From NCBI RefSeq assembly GCF_050789285.1, contig NZ_JBOUVX010000001.1:806001-870000 (forward strand): a DNA stretch of 64,000 nucleotides. Direction: 5' to 3'. Made by a program: the position numbers and the translations under genes. The notes under the pieces were generated by a model that made no database searches, was not told where the DNA came from, and worked only from the letters and a program-made list of their open reading frames with translations. This document shows positions 15,903-25,258 of this stretch, piece after piece; position 1 is the first letter of the stretch; the number at the start of each line of letters is the position of its first letter. Source of the DNA: CAVPWP01 sp050789285 (lineage in GTDB: Bacteria > Pseudomonadota > Alphaproteobacteria > Rhodobacterales > Rhodobacteraceae).

Positions 15903-18748
15903 CCGACAAACCCCTCGACCACATTGCCCACGACGAGACCCGCGCCAACATCCCCACGGCCGAGCTCGAGCCCGTCCTGCACGAGGACGACCGCAAGCCC
16001 ATTCGCGTCGCCTACGACCGGCGGAACCCGGACCTCGATCCCCAGCTCGTCTGGCGGGGGAAGGACATGGACCTCGACCGGATCACCGTCGACGCGCCGC
16101 CGATCTACCTGCAGGAGCAGGTGCACCCCAAGGCGCTGATCGAGGACCTCCGGGCCGGGAAGGCCAAGGCCGACGACCTCTTCGCCCATTTTGGGCTCGT
16201 CGAGGAGGACCTCGAGGCCGAGGTGGAGTTCTACCGCCACTCCCGGAAGTGGTCGAACCGGATGATCCTCGGGGACTCGCTCCAGGTCATGGCGAGCCTC
16301 GCCGAGCGCGAGGGGCTCAAGGGGCAGGTCCAGATGATCTACATCGACCCGCCCTACGGCATCAAATTCAACTCGAACTTCCAGTGGTCCACCACCTCCC
16401 GCGACGTGAAGGACGGGAACCTCGACCACCTGACGCGCGAGCCCGAGCAGGTGAAGGCCTTCCGCGACACCTGGCGCGACGGCATCCACTCCTACCTCGG
16501 CTATCTCCGCGATCGGCTGATCGTGGCGCGGGAGCTTCTGACGGAGAGCGGGAGCTGCTTCGTCCAGATCGGCGACGAGAACGTACACCGGGTGCGGGCG
16601 CTGATGGATGAGGTGTTTGGGGAAGACAATTTCGTTTCCCTGATCATGTTCCAGACAACAACGAGTCTGGGCAGTTCTATGCTGTCAGATGCCGGCGATT
16701 ACGTCGTTTGGTTCACGAAGAATAAGGACCGAGCGAAGTATCGCCCGTTGTACCAGTCGAAAGATGAGAAGGGGGGCTTCGAGTACTACGCTTATGTGCG
16801 CGATGAGGCTGGTCAAATGGAAAGAGGGGAGCCGAAAAGAAGCTCCGATCGAGTCTTTTTTCCGGACAATCTCATAAGCCAGAGACCCTTGGGAGAGGGA
16901 GATCTCAAAGAGTATCGGGCATTCGGCGTTCTATTCAAGCCACGCAAGGGCACTTTCAAAACTGTCGGCACCGGACTTCACCGTCTCGAAAGAGCATCCC
17001 GGCTCTACACAACATCCGGAAATGTGCTTCGGTATGTTCGGATGGTGGACGATTATCCCGTTGTTGCAATGAACAATCTGTGGCGGGACACCGGGACTGG
17101 CAGTTTCACTGAATCTAAAGTCTATGTTGTGCAAACGAATACGAAGGTCATCGAGCGATGCCTCTTGATGACAACCGACCCCGGTGACCTCGTTCTCGAT
17201 CCCACCTGCGGTTCCGGGACCACCGCCCACGTGGCCGAGCAGTGGGGCCGGCGCTGGATGACCGTCGACACCTCACGCGTGGCGCTCGCACTCGCCCGCG
17301 CTCGGATCATGGGCGCGAAGTACCCCTACTACCTCCTCGCCGACTCCAAGGCAGGAAATGACCGCGCGGTGAAGGAAGGTTTCGGCACCCCCTCCGACGG
17401 CCCGTTCCACGAGGACATCCGCGTGGGCTTCGTCCACGAGCGCGTCCCGCACATCACGCTCAAGGCCATCGCCAACAACACCGAGATCGACGTGATCTGG
17501 GACCGCCTCCAGCCGGCGGTCGAGGACGCCCGCGCCGACCTCAACGCCGCGCTTAAGGGCCACGCCACGCCCTTCGAGGTCGCGACCGGCGGCCGGGCGG
17601 GCAAGACCATCGACTTCACCGCCTCCGGCGAGGTCACAATGCCCTCGGCCGAACCCGCGCCCTCGGACGGCTTCATGGAGTGGGAGATCCCGCGCGAGGC
17701 ACCCGCCGGATGGCCGGATGCCGCGAAGTTCGCGCTCGATGCCTTCTGGACCGCCCGCATCGCCCGCCAGCGCAAGATCGACGAGGCGATCGAGCGGAAG
17801 GGCCGCGAGGACGACTACGAGATCCTCTACGATAAACCTTTCGAGGATCGGAGCCGCATCCGCGTGGCCGGGCCCTTCACCGTCGAAAGCCTCTCTCCCC
17901 ACCGCTCGGCCGCGGTGGACGAGCATGGCGAGCTGATCGAGGAGAGCGACGCGGCCAAGGGCCTGCGCACGCCCGAGGCGCGCGAGGCCGAGAACTTCCG
18001 CACCGCGATCATGGAGAACCTGAAGAAGGCCGGCGTCCACCAGGCGGGCAAGGAAGACGCGATCCGCTTCGAGAGCCTCACCCCCTGGCCGGGCGAGTGG
18101 ATCGCCGCCGAGGGCCGCTACATGGAGGGCGAGACGGAGCGTCGCGCGGGCATCTTCATCGGCCCCGAATACGGCACCGTCGCACGCGCCGACCTCGTCG
18201 CCTGCGCGCGAGAGGCGGCGGACGCGGGCTTCGACCTCGTCATCGCCTGCGCCTTCAACTTCGACGCCCACGCGCAGGAGTTCCAGAAGCTCGGCCGCAT
18301 CCCGATCCTGCAGGCGCGGATGAACCCCGACCTGCACATGGCGGGCGACCTGAAGGCAGGAGGCGGGAACCTCTTCGTCGTTTTCGGCGAGCCTGACATC
18401 GAGATCCTGAAGGAGGGCGAGCGGTACCGGGTGAAGCTCCTCGGCGTCGACATCTTCAAGCCGGCGAAGGGGGTGGTGGAGAGCAGCGAGGCCGACGAGA
18501 TCGCCTGCTGGTTCATCGACACGGACTACTCGGGGGAGAGCTTCTTCGTCCGGCAAGCGTATTTCCCGGGGGCGGATATCCCGTACAAGCAGCTCCAGGC
18601 GACGCTGAAGGGGGACATCGACGAGGAGGCGTGGGAGAGCCTGAAGAAGACGGTCTCACGGCTGTTCCCGAGGCCGAAGTCGGGTCGGATCGCGGTGAAG
18701 GTGATCAACCACCTCGGGGACGAGGTGATGAAGGTGTTTGGGGTATGA
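15899..18748 (+). CDS. Type III-like site-specific DNA adenine methyltransferase (Mod)
   Basis: A 949-residue protein, longer than usual Mod subunits (about 600-700). The start is the ATG at 15899 that overlaps the previous stop. Catalytic motif IV DPPY is at residues 150-153 and the AdoMet-binding motif I DPTCGSGTT at 434-442. IV before I with the target-recognition region between them is the beta-class N6-adenine arrangement. Residues about 240-425 (nucleotides 16,620-17,170) form the target-recognition region and are much less GC-rich than the rest, as if exchanged by recombination. The C-terminal 450 residues carry charged helices and a further alpha/beta domain, probably for contact with the restriction subunit. 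Expected role: methylate host recognition sites and supply sequence specificity to the nuclease. Confidence 0.92.
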   Translation: MTDKPLDHIAHDETRANIPTAELEPVLHEDDRKPIRVAYDRRNPDLDPQLVWRGKDMDLDRITVDAPPIYLQEQVHPKALIEDLRAGKAKADDLFAHFGLVEEDLEAEVEFYRHSRKWSNRMILGDSLQVMASLAEREGLKGQVQMIYIDPPYGIKFNSNFQWSTTSRDVKDGNLDHLTREPEQVKAFRDTWRDGIHSYLGYLRDRLIVARELLTESGSCFVQIGDENVHRVRALMDEVFGEDNFVSLIMFQTTTSLGSSMLSDAGDYVVWFTKNKDRAKYRPLYQSKDEKGGFEYYAYVRDEAGQMERGEPKRSSDRVFFPDNLISQRPLGEGDLKEYRAFGVLFKPRKGTFKTVGTGLHRLERASRLYTTSGNVLRYVRMVDDYPVVAMNNLWRDTGTGSFTESKVYVVQTNTKVIERCLLMTTDPGDLVLDPTCGSGTTAHVAEQWGRRWMTVDTSRVALALARARIMGAKYPYYLLADSKAGNDRAVKEGFGTPSDGPFHEDIRVGFVHERVPHITLKAIANNTEIDVIWDRLQPAVEDARADLNAALKGHATPFEVATGGRAGKTIDFTASGEVTMPSAEPAPSDGFMEWEIPREAPAGWPDAAKFALDAFWTARIARQRKIDEAIERKGREDDYEILYDKPFEDRSRIRVAGPFTVESLSPHRSAAVDEHGELIEESDAAKGLRTPEAREAENFRTAIMENLKKAGVHQAGKEDAIRFESLTPWPGEWIAAEGRYMEGETERRAGIFIGPEYGTVARADLVACAREAADAGFDLVIACAFNFDAHAQEFQKLGRIPILQARMNPDLHMAGDLKAGGGNLFVVFGEPDIEILKEGERYRVKLLGVDIFKPAKGVVESSEADEIACWFIDTDYSGESFFVRQAYFPGADIPYKQLQATLKGDIDEEAWESLKKTVSRLFPRPKSGRIAVKVINHLGDEVMKVFGV

Positions 18749-19047
18749 CGGAGGCGGTCTATCGCGCTCTCGTCGATTACGTGACCAGAAATGATCGCGT
18801 GTGGCCTCTGCCTTGGCATGAATTCTCTGAGCTTATTGGCCTCAATCGACCGGGTTTTCTGCCGCCGTTGATCCTGGGAGGCGCCATGGAATCGGACGCC
18901 GCCAAAAGGGAGCGCCTTCTCGCGCAGATAGCCCATATCAAGGACGATCCGGAGTTGCTCGAAAAGGCCGACGCTTTCCTTCGTTCATTGCCTGACGAAG
19001 AATGGTTCAAGGCGCCGGACCCACTTTCGACGAAGGATCGATGGTGA
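18745..19047 (+). CDS. Small uncharacterised protein of the restriction operon
   Basis: A 100-residue acidic/helical protein whose ATG at 18745 overlaps the stop of the methyltransferase gene. It contains NDRVWPLPWHEFSELIG (about residues 15-31) and a C-terminal helix pair ending FLRSLPDEEWF. I do not recognise a family. Four genes in a row joined by ATGA overlaps imply fixed stoichiometry, so this is probably a small partner of the restriction complex or a modulator. Its base composition, like the gene at 15195, is lower in GC than that of Res and Mod. Confidence 0.65.
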   Translation: MTEAVYRALVDYVTRNDRVWPLPWHEFSELIGLNRPGFLPPLILGGAMESDAAKRERLLAQIAHIKDDPELLEKADAFLRSLPDEEWFKAPDPLSTKDRW

Positions 19048-19099
19048 GGCCGGGTAGACTACGTGTCCGGGCCGAATTGATGAATCTGTCGGAGGAATG

Positions 19100-19672
19100 A
19101 TGCTGACGGACAGGTTTGGCGAGGCGCTGGTCTTTGCGGAGAAGTCGCACCGGGAGCAGGTGCGTAAGGATACAGATATCCCGTACGTCGCGCACCTCCT
19201 CGCGGTGGCGTCCATCGTCCTCGAACACGGTGGAGACGAGGACCAGGCCATCGCGGCGCTTCTTCACGATGCCGTGGAGGATCAAGGCGGCGATGTCATG
19301 GGGCTCGAAATCCGAGACCGCTTCGGCGAGCGTGTCTATTCGATCGTGATGGCCTGCACGGACGCGACCGTGATCCCGAAGCCGCCATGGCGGGCGCGGA
19401 AGGAAGCCTACATCGCGGCGGTTCCCGGTAAGCCCTCCGACGCGCTTCTGGTGGCCATGGCGGACAAGCTCCATAACGCTCACGCCATCCTCGAAGACCA
19501 TCGCCGGATTGGCGATGCGATCTGGGACAGATTCAACGGCGGGCATGAAGGCACGGTGTGGTACTACAGGAGCCTCGCGGATGCCTTTGCGTCCCTCGCA
19601 CCCGGCGACCTCGCCGGACGACTGAAGCGGGCCGCGGACGAAATGGCCGCCACTCTGCCGGCCAGAAGCTGA
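19100..19672 (+). CDS. MESH1-like HD-domain hydrolase (predicted small alarmone hydrolase)
   Basis: A 190-residue single-domain protein. ALVFAEKSHREQVRKD, IPYVAHLLAVASIVLEHGG, the HD pair in LLHDAVED (His56-Asp57), RFGERVYSIVMACTD and MADKLHNAHAIL follow the order of the metal-binding HD hydrolase domain in SpoT and MESH1. The expected reaction is removal of the 3'-pyrophosphate from (p)ppGpp or a related nucleotide. GGAGGA lies directly before ATGATG (19097/19100), and the second ATG has the better spacing. It follows the restriction genes by about 50 bp and precedes the RelE-helicase gene by 16 bp. In this setting it could counteract a nucleotide signal or an alarmone-type toxin, or be a repurposed nucleotide hydrolase. 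Confidence 0.78.
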   Translation: MLTDRFGEALVFAEKSHREQVRKDTDIPYVAHLLAVASIVLEHGGDEDQAIAALLHDAVEDQGGDVMGLEIRDRFGERVYSIVMACTDATVIPKPPWRARKEAYIAAVPGKPSDALLVAMADKLHNAHAILEDHRRIGDAIWDRFNGGHEGTVWYYRSLADAFASLAPGDLAGRLKRAADEMAATLPARS

Positions 19673-19688
19673 ACGCCCCGAGGCTGCC

Positions 19689-21698
19689 ATGACCGTCATC
19701 ATCGCCTCCAGCTTCACGAAGTCGCTCGACCGCCTCACCGCCCAGGAGCAGACGCAGACGAAGGTCACCGCCTTCGACATCCAGCAGAGCCCCGACAGCC
19801 CCGGCCTCTCGCTCCACCGCATCGACCACTCCCGTGATCCGAACTTCTGGTCGGCCCGCGTGAACCGCGACATACGCATCGTTCTTCACAAGAAAGACGG
19901 CACCACGCTCCTCGCCTACGTCGGCCACCACGACGACGCCTACGCCTGGGCCGAACGGCGAAAGCTCGAGAGCCATCCGACCACCGGCGCCGCCCAGATC
20001 GTCGAGATCCGCGAGACCGTCGAGGAGGTGGTCATCCAGCGTTACGTCGAGGAGTCGGTCCGGAAACCCCGTCTATTCGAGCGTGAGAGTGACGGGACGC
20101 TGCTCTCCTGGGGCATCCCGCCCGAATGGCTGGAGACCGTCCGTCAGGCGACCGACGACACCGTCCTCGACATCGCCACACACCTCCCTGACGAGGCACA
20201 GGAAGCCCTGCTCGCAGCGGCGGTGGGCGAAGCGCCCACCATCCGGATCGCGGCAGGCGCTGCGGCCGGCTTTGCCCACCCTGACGCCCAGCGGCGCTTC
20301 CGGGTGGTGGAGAACCAGGAAGCCCTCGCCGCGGCGCTTGATGCCCCCTGGGACGATTGGGCGGTGTTCCTGCACCCCGCCCAGCAGGAGTTCGTCGATC
20401 GGAACTTCAACGGTCCCGCGCGCATCATCGGATCGGCCGGGACCGGGAAGACAGTGGTGGCGCTTCACAGGGCCGTGCGGCTTGCCTCCGAGGAACAGGG
20501 CGCCCGCGTCCTTCTCGCGACCTTCTCACCGGCTTTAGCCGAAGGCCTGCAGGCGAAGATCGCTCGGCTGACCCGCGGAAAGCCAGACGTCGAAGCTCGG
20601 ATCACCGTCGACACTCTGCCGAACGTGACGCGGCGACTGATGGATGGGGCAGGGGGTGTCCGTATAGTCGACGAGGCTGAGATCGAGGAAGTGATCGACG
20701 AGGCGATCGCGACCGTTGGCAGCTCTGTTGATCCCACATTTCTCAAGGACGAGTGGCGGCTCATCGTCGATGCCTGGGATGTCCGAGACCAAAACACATA
20801 CCGGGAGATACCGCGCCTCGGCCGCAAAGTGCGGATGGCGGCCGGGCGTCGTGATGAGGTGTGGGAGGTCTTTCAACAGGTCCGTTCGACGCTGGAATCC
20901 AGCGGCGCTACGACCGAGGCGGCGCTGATGCATGCACTGGCAAATGGGCTGAGCCATCGTCCCTTCACCCACGTCGTGATCGATGAGGCACAGGACATCT
21001 CCGTCCCCGAGCTCCGCCTGGTTGCAGCCGTGGCGGGAGATCGGCTCAATGGCGTCTTCTTCGCAGGTGACATTGGACAGCGGATCTTCCGGTCGGCCTT
21101 CCCTTGGAAAGCGGCTGGGGTCGACATCCAGGGACGGTCTCGCAGCCTGAAGGTGAACTACCGCACCTCCCATCAGATCCGGTCGAAGTGCGACCTGCTC
21201 CTTCCGCCCCGCCTCCTCGAGGCCGATGGAGGTGAGGACAAGCGGACGGGTGTAACCTCGGTCTTTCATGGGCCAGCCCCGGAAATCCATGCGTTCGCCG
21301 AACCAGATGAAGAGGCGACCGCGGCCGGTGCCTGGCTGGCCAAGCTCGTCGACGATGGTCTTTCATCTTCGATGATCGCGGTACTTGTCCGATCTGAGCG
21401 TGAAATTGCGCGTGCGCTGGCTGTCATTGATAACGCAGGTCTCAAGGAGCTGACGCCGATTCTAATGCATGACGCCAAAGGGAGAGAGTTTCGAGCCGTT
21501 GCCGTCGTGGCATGCGATGCTGCAGTGCTGCCATCCGAGGAGCGTCTGCTTAGTGCCATGGATGAGCGAGCGCTCGAAGAGATCTACGCCACCGAGCGCC
21601 ACCTTCTGTACGTGGCCGCGACGCGGGCGCGGGACTTTCTCTGGATCTCGGGTTGCGAGCCGCTCTCCGAATTCGTCGAGGACCTGGTCTGCAATTGA
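19689..21698 (+). CDS. UvrD/Rep-type helicase with a RelE/ParE-like N-terminal domain
   Basis: A 669-residue protein. The first 90 residues (SFTKSLDRLT, LSLHRIDHSRDPNFWSARVN, RIVLHKKDGTTLLAYVGHHD, AYAWAERR) have the strand order and basic residues of the RelE/ParE toxin fold. An SF1 helicase follows: Walker A GSAGTGKT (248-255), Walker B VIDEAQDIS (430-438), KVNYRTSHQIR (motif IV/V region, about 490) and VAATRARDFLW near the end. The family is expected to unwind or translocate on DNA 3'-5'. The RelE-like part probably binds nucleic acid rather than acting as a free toxin, since no antitoxin gene is next to it. This is the last gene of the restriction operon (16 bp after the HD hydrolase). Its function in restriction or repair of cleaved DNA is inferred. 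Confidence 0.83.
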   Translation: MTVIIASSFTKSLDRLTAQEQTQTKVTAFDIQQSPDSPGLSLHRIDHSRDPNFWSARVNRDIRIVLHKKDGTTLLAYVGHHDDAYAWAERRKLESHPTTGAAQIVEIRETVEEVVIQRYVEESVRKPRLFERESDGTLLSWGIPPEWLETVRQATDDTVLDIATHLPDEAQEALLAAAVGEAPTIRIAAGAAAGFAHPDAQRRFRVVENQEALAAALDAPWDDWAVFLHPAQQEFVDRNFNGPARIIGSAGTGKTVVALHRAVRLASEEQGARVLLATFSPALAEGLQAKIARLTRGKPDVEARITVDTLPNVTRRLMDGAGGVRIVDEAEIEEVIDEAIATVGSSVDPTFLKDEWRLIVDAWDVRDQNTYREIPRLGRKVRMAAGRRDEVWEVFQQVRSTLESSGATTEAALMHALANGLSHRPFTHVVIDEAQDISVPELRLVAAVAGDRLNGVFFAGDIGQRIFRSAFPWKAAGVDIQGRSRSLKVNYRTSHQIRSKCDLLLPPRLLEADGGEDKRTGVTSVFHGPAPEIHAFAEPDEEATAAGAWLAKLVDDGLSSSMIAVLVRSEREIARALAVIDNAGLKELTPILMHDAKGREFRAVAVVACDAAVLPSEERLLSAMDERALEEIYATERHLLYVAATRARDFLWISGCEPLSEFVEDLVCN

Positions 21699-22102
21699 TC
21701 GAGATTTGCGCCGCACGTTCCGCGATTGCCCTGCAAGACAAGGTACTGATTACTGCTAATCCGGATATATCTCTCTGCGATTCTCAGGATCACCAATCAA
21801 ATGCCGCAGAGGATGTGCCCATTTTGCGAGCGTCGGAATTCTGCCTGCGTTGACCTTTGTCCACCCCATTCCGGATGTAGGCACCTCTCGATGGGAGAGT
21901 TTTTCATGTCCGATGACTGTTGCCTGACAATCGACGAAGTTGTCCAAAATGATATACGTGTTAATCGTCGAGCACGAGCAGCCGAGTGACCAATCCGCAA
22001 ATCCCTGCGTCGGAAACATAGTCGCGCATCAAATTGCTCTTGCCCGGTATCCTCGTTCATCGGCAGGCAGCCTCTCATTCCCCCAGAAGCCAGACGAATG
22101 AA
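21699..22102. other. Intergenic stretch between convergent operons; nothing assignable
   Basis: These 404 bp separate the restriction operon from the AddA-like gene running toward it. They are less GC-rich than the flanks. A plus-strand frame from 21801 begins MPQRMCPFCERRN, suggesting a zinc-knuckle remnant, but it is only 62 codons and lacks a clear ribosome-binding site. I see no strong terminator hairpin, RNA gene or long repeat. Confidence 0.4.
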
Positions 22103-25100
22103 CTAAGGTGCCTTTGCATCCGCAGGGGCGAGAGCCAGTGAAACCATCCCCTCGCTCATCCAGTGAATGGCGATCTGACGTACAGGCTGCCTGCTACGGG
22201 AGGACACCAGATCCGCATAAGCCGTGAGCTGCGGCAGGTATCCTGCGAAGCGAACCGCCGGATCCGGGCAGGCGCCCGACTTGTGGTCGAGAATCAGATA
22301 ACCCGCCCTGCCTACCGCGAGGCAGTCGATGATTGCGTTGGTTTCCGAGCCATCCGCCATGATCTCCTGAAGAGGTACCTCGAACCTGAGTTCATCGTAG
22401 CCTTCGTCCTTGAGCCATGCCCGAATAGCGTGGACCTGTTCTTCGATGGCATCGAGTGTTGCAGGATCGAGACCCGTGGCCGCAGGAAGGCGCTCTCGCA
22501 GGTCAGGCCGCTCGGCAAGAGTCCGGAAGGCGAGGTGCCACGCACTTCCGCGTTCCGTGGCGCTGTCGTGCGTTCCAATGCCCGGCCCGAGCGCCGGGCC
22601 AAGGTTGCGGTGTTGGAGCGGCGGCGGTTCCTGACCGTCCACCGGTTCCAGGGAGGACGGACTACGGCGCCAGGGTGTGCGCGACGCCGAACCCGTGGTC
22701 GCTGCACGCCCGAACCGGGCAACGGGTGCTTCGATTGGTTCAACAGGTGCCGGAAACTCCCGGTCGCGATCCTCGTGAAGCAGTCGGACAGCGAACGCCT
22801 GGCCGCACACGGTAAGTCCCGCTTCCCCCCTCGCAAGACCCGTGCGTTCGCGCAGGAGATCCACCATGCGCTCCGGCCGGTTCTTTTCCCGTGAGGGCTC
22901 TGCAGGCAGTGCGAAAATCAGCCGGTCCCGCGCCCGCGTCAGCGCGACGTAGAGAGCCCTCGCGGCGCCGCGCTCCTCGTCCGGAATCCGCGCATTGGCA
23001 AAGACCGCCTGTTTTTCCGGCGCCGCGAAGCACGGCAGCCAGCCGAGACCGGCATGACGAAGGACGTCATCGAGATCGGCGAAGCTGTCGAACTCCGCCC
23101 GAAGGGTTCCGGGCCTCTCGGCAAGCCTCTGATCAAGCCCGGCGACGACGGTGATCGGCCATTCGCGGCCTTTGGCGGCGTGCCAGGTCACGACCTCGAT
23201 GCCCGTCCCCGACCACCCGTTCGGATCGGGATGGAGTGTCCATCCGCGCTCCGTCTGGGCAAGGATCCAACCGAGAAATACCTGCGGACCACATCCGTGG
23301 AAGCCGGCGGCCGCGCGCAGATCAACCTCCATGAGGTCGAACTCCTGCGCCTCTGCCTCGAACCGCGCAAGATCTGCAAGCGCCTGCGCAGAGTCCGCAA
23401 GACCCGCGGCCCAGTCCCGGATCCGCGCGGCGCGCAGGGTCTCCCCAAGCAAGTCGCCCACGGAGCGTTCCTCGGCGCCAGCGTTGAGCGCGCGGAGCGG
23501 GGCAAGAGCGACATGGGTCTCAAGAACGCCGTCGACCGCCGTCCGGAGCGCCTCCTGCAGAGGGAGCGCCGGGGGGCCGAGGGTCAGAAAGGTAAGTGCC
23601 GCGTAACCGTCATCGGGATCGGCGACATAGGCGAGAGCCGCCCGCGCCGCGCGGGTTGCCGGGGCCTCGAGCCAACCTTCGCCCTGGATGCGGACAGGTA
23701 AACCCCGCGCCCGAAGCGCCGTTGCCACTTGGGCGGCTTCCGCATGTCGGTAGCACAGAACCGCAATGTCCGCGGGGCGTACGGCCCGCAGGACCTTCCC
23801 GGCCTTGTCCCAGACTTGCTCCCCGTCCTCGAGGAGGGCCCCAACGCGATCCGCGATGCAGTCGGCCGCATGGTTCTTCTTGTCTGCCCAGCTCCTCGGC
23901 AGGAAAATCGCCTCAAGCGCTGTGACCCCGGTTTCCTCCCGCGTCGGCGCAAGGGGATCGTAGCGGTCAAAGAGTGCCGGTCCCATCGCGTTGACCAGGG
24001 TCATGATCCGCGGGTCCGACCGCCAGTTGCGGTCAAGAGGATCGACGGATTCCAGATATGCCACCTGCAGCGCCTCTGATAGCCGAGCATCTGCGCCCTG
24101 GAAGCCCATAATGGACTGCTTCGTGTCCCCGACGATCAGGGCATGCGGGGCGTGGCGGGCCAGTTGCCAGAGAAGGGCGAACTGGACGGGATTGGTGTCC
24201 TGGAACTCGTCGATGACGACGCAGTCGATCTCGTCCAGAACCGCCGCTCGGATGTCCTCGCGGGTTCGGAGCAGTTCCTCCGCCTCCGCGATCATGTCCG
24301 CGTAGTCGATCAGGCCGGCCGCCCGCTTTTCGGCATCATAGACCGACAGGATCTCCTGTGCCCCCCGGACGAGGGCTGTCAGGTGAGTACGTGCATCCTC
24401 GAGCGGACCTGGATGTCGGAGCAGGCCCTCGGCTGCCTCCATGACGGCCGCGGCCAATGGATCGTAGCCCTCTGGCGTGGGAGAGCCTCGCTTCGAAAGC
24501 CGAAGGTCGCGGAGCGCCTGCCACAGCGACCAGTCCCAATCGAGGGCATCTGTCTGGGCAGCTCGCCTGAGATTGCTGTGATCCTTGAAGAATGCCTTGC
24601 GCGCCGAGTCGTTCGTCGCCTCGTGTCCAAGCGACGACGGAAAGGCATAGATCAGTGCTTGTGCCGTGCGGCGCAGTGCCGCCGTCAGAATCTGTCCATC
24701 CGCCTCGCATACTCCGTAGCCTTCCTCGAGCGCCACGAGCGCGGGATGAAGGATATCCTCGGCGGTTCCCCGCGCTCCGAGCCCGCGCAGAAGGTCGATT
24801 GCCTTCATCAGATCGGCGCGAAACGCCTCCTCGGCGCTCATGTCGGCCCCCGGCCGCCACGCATACCCAAAGCGCGCGAGGTTCCGCATGATCGGCGACA
24901 GTGCCTCGCATCTTGCGAGTTGCCGCCGGATCAGGAGGTCGCGCTCGGCTTCGCTCAGGAGCCGGCTTCCCGGAGAGCGCCCGGCAGCGAAGGCGTGCTC
25001 CGTGAGCAGGCGCTGCCCGAGACTGTGGATCGTTCCGACATAGGCGCGGTCGATCTCGAGCGCGTCGCCGATCCGCCCGCGGGCCATCAGTTCGGCGCGG

Positions 25101-25258
25101 ATGCGAGTCCGGAGCTCGGACGCGGCGGCTTCGGTGAAGGTTACCGCGAGGATCCGTCCCGGCGCCACATGCCCGGCCTCGACCCACTCGGCCAGCGTCG
25201 TCTCGATGCGGTAGGTCTTGCCGGACCCAGCACCGGCGGGCACGAGTGTCAATGTCAT
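22103..25258 (-). CDS. AddA-like UvrD helicase with C-terminal RecB-family nuclease domain
   Basis: A 1051-residue protein read from the ATG at 25258, which overlaps the stop of the AddB-like gene (ATGA). Walker A AGAGSGKT is at 8-15, motif Ia at about 38-44 (AVTFTEAAA), Walker B VVIDEFQD at 347-354, VGDTKQSIMGFQGAD just after, and VALTRARDRL further on. The C-terminus has a PD-(D/E)XK nuclease site with Asp978 and D-H-K at 991-993. This is the domain order of AddA (RecB) subunits that unwind and degrade linear DNA from double-strand ends. It is shorter than housekeeping AddA (about 1150-1200) and lies in an island, so it is probably a second, accessory copy for degrading foreign or broken DNA. 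Confidence 0.88.
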   Translation of the reverse strand: MTLTLVPAGAGSGKTYRIETTLAEWVEAGHVAPGRILAVTFTEAAASELRTRIRAELMARGRIGDALEIDRAYVGTIHSLGQRLLTEHAFAAGRSPGSRLLSEAERDLLIRRQLARCEALSPIMRNLARFGYAWRPGADMSAEEAFRADLMKAIDLLRGLGARGTAEDILHPALVALEEGYGVCEADGQILTAALRRTAQALIYAFPSSLGHEATNDSARKAFFKDHSNLRRAAQTDALDWDWSLWQALRDLRLSKRGSPTPEGYDPLAAAVMEAAEGLLRHPGPLEDARTHLTALVRGAQEILSVYDAEKRAAGLIDYADMIAEAEELLRTREDIRAAVLDEIDCVVIDEFQDTNPVQFALLWQLARHAPHALIVGDTKQSIMGFQGADARLSEALQVAYLESVDPLDRNWRSDPRIMTLVNAMGPALFDRYDPLAPTREETGVTALEAIFLPRSWADKKNHAADCIADRVGALLEDGEQVWDKAGKVLRAVRPADIAVLCYRHAEAAQVATALRARGLPVRIQGEGWLEAPATRAARAALAYVADPDDGYAALTFLTLGPPALPLQEALRTAVDGVLETHVALAPLRALNAGAEERSVGDLLGETLRAARIRDWAAGLADSAQALADLARFEAEAQEFDLMEVDLRAAAGFHGCGPQVFLGWILAQTERGWTLHPDPNGWSGTGIEVVTWHAAKGREWPITVVAGLDQRLAERPGTLRAEFDSFADLDDVLRHAGLGWLPCFAAPEKQAVFANARIPDEERGAARALYVALTRARDRLIFALPAEPSREKNRPERMVDLLRERTGLARGEAGLTVCGQAFAVRLLHEDRDREFPAPVEPIEAPVARFGRAATTGSASRTPWRRSPSSLEPVDGQEPPPLQHRNLGPALGPGIGTHDSATERGSAWHLAFRTLAERPDLRERLPAATGLDPATLDAIEEQVHAIRAWLKDEGYDELRFEVPLQEIMADGSETNAIIDCLAVGRAGYLILDHKSGACPDPAVRFAGYLPQLTAYADLVSSRSRQPVRQIAIHWMSEGMVSLALAPADAKAP

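Noticed and set aside
17273..18556. 427-codon minus-strand frame opposite the methyltransferase
   Set aside because: Antisense shadow produced by GC-rich third positions; no recognisable protein features.
19689..19960. A free-standing toxin-antitoxin pair at the start of the helicase gene
   Set aside because: The RelE-like part is continuous with the helicase frame and no antitoxin gene precedes it; the upstream gene is the HD hydrolase.
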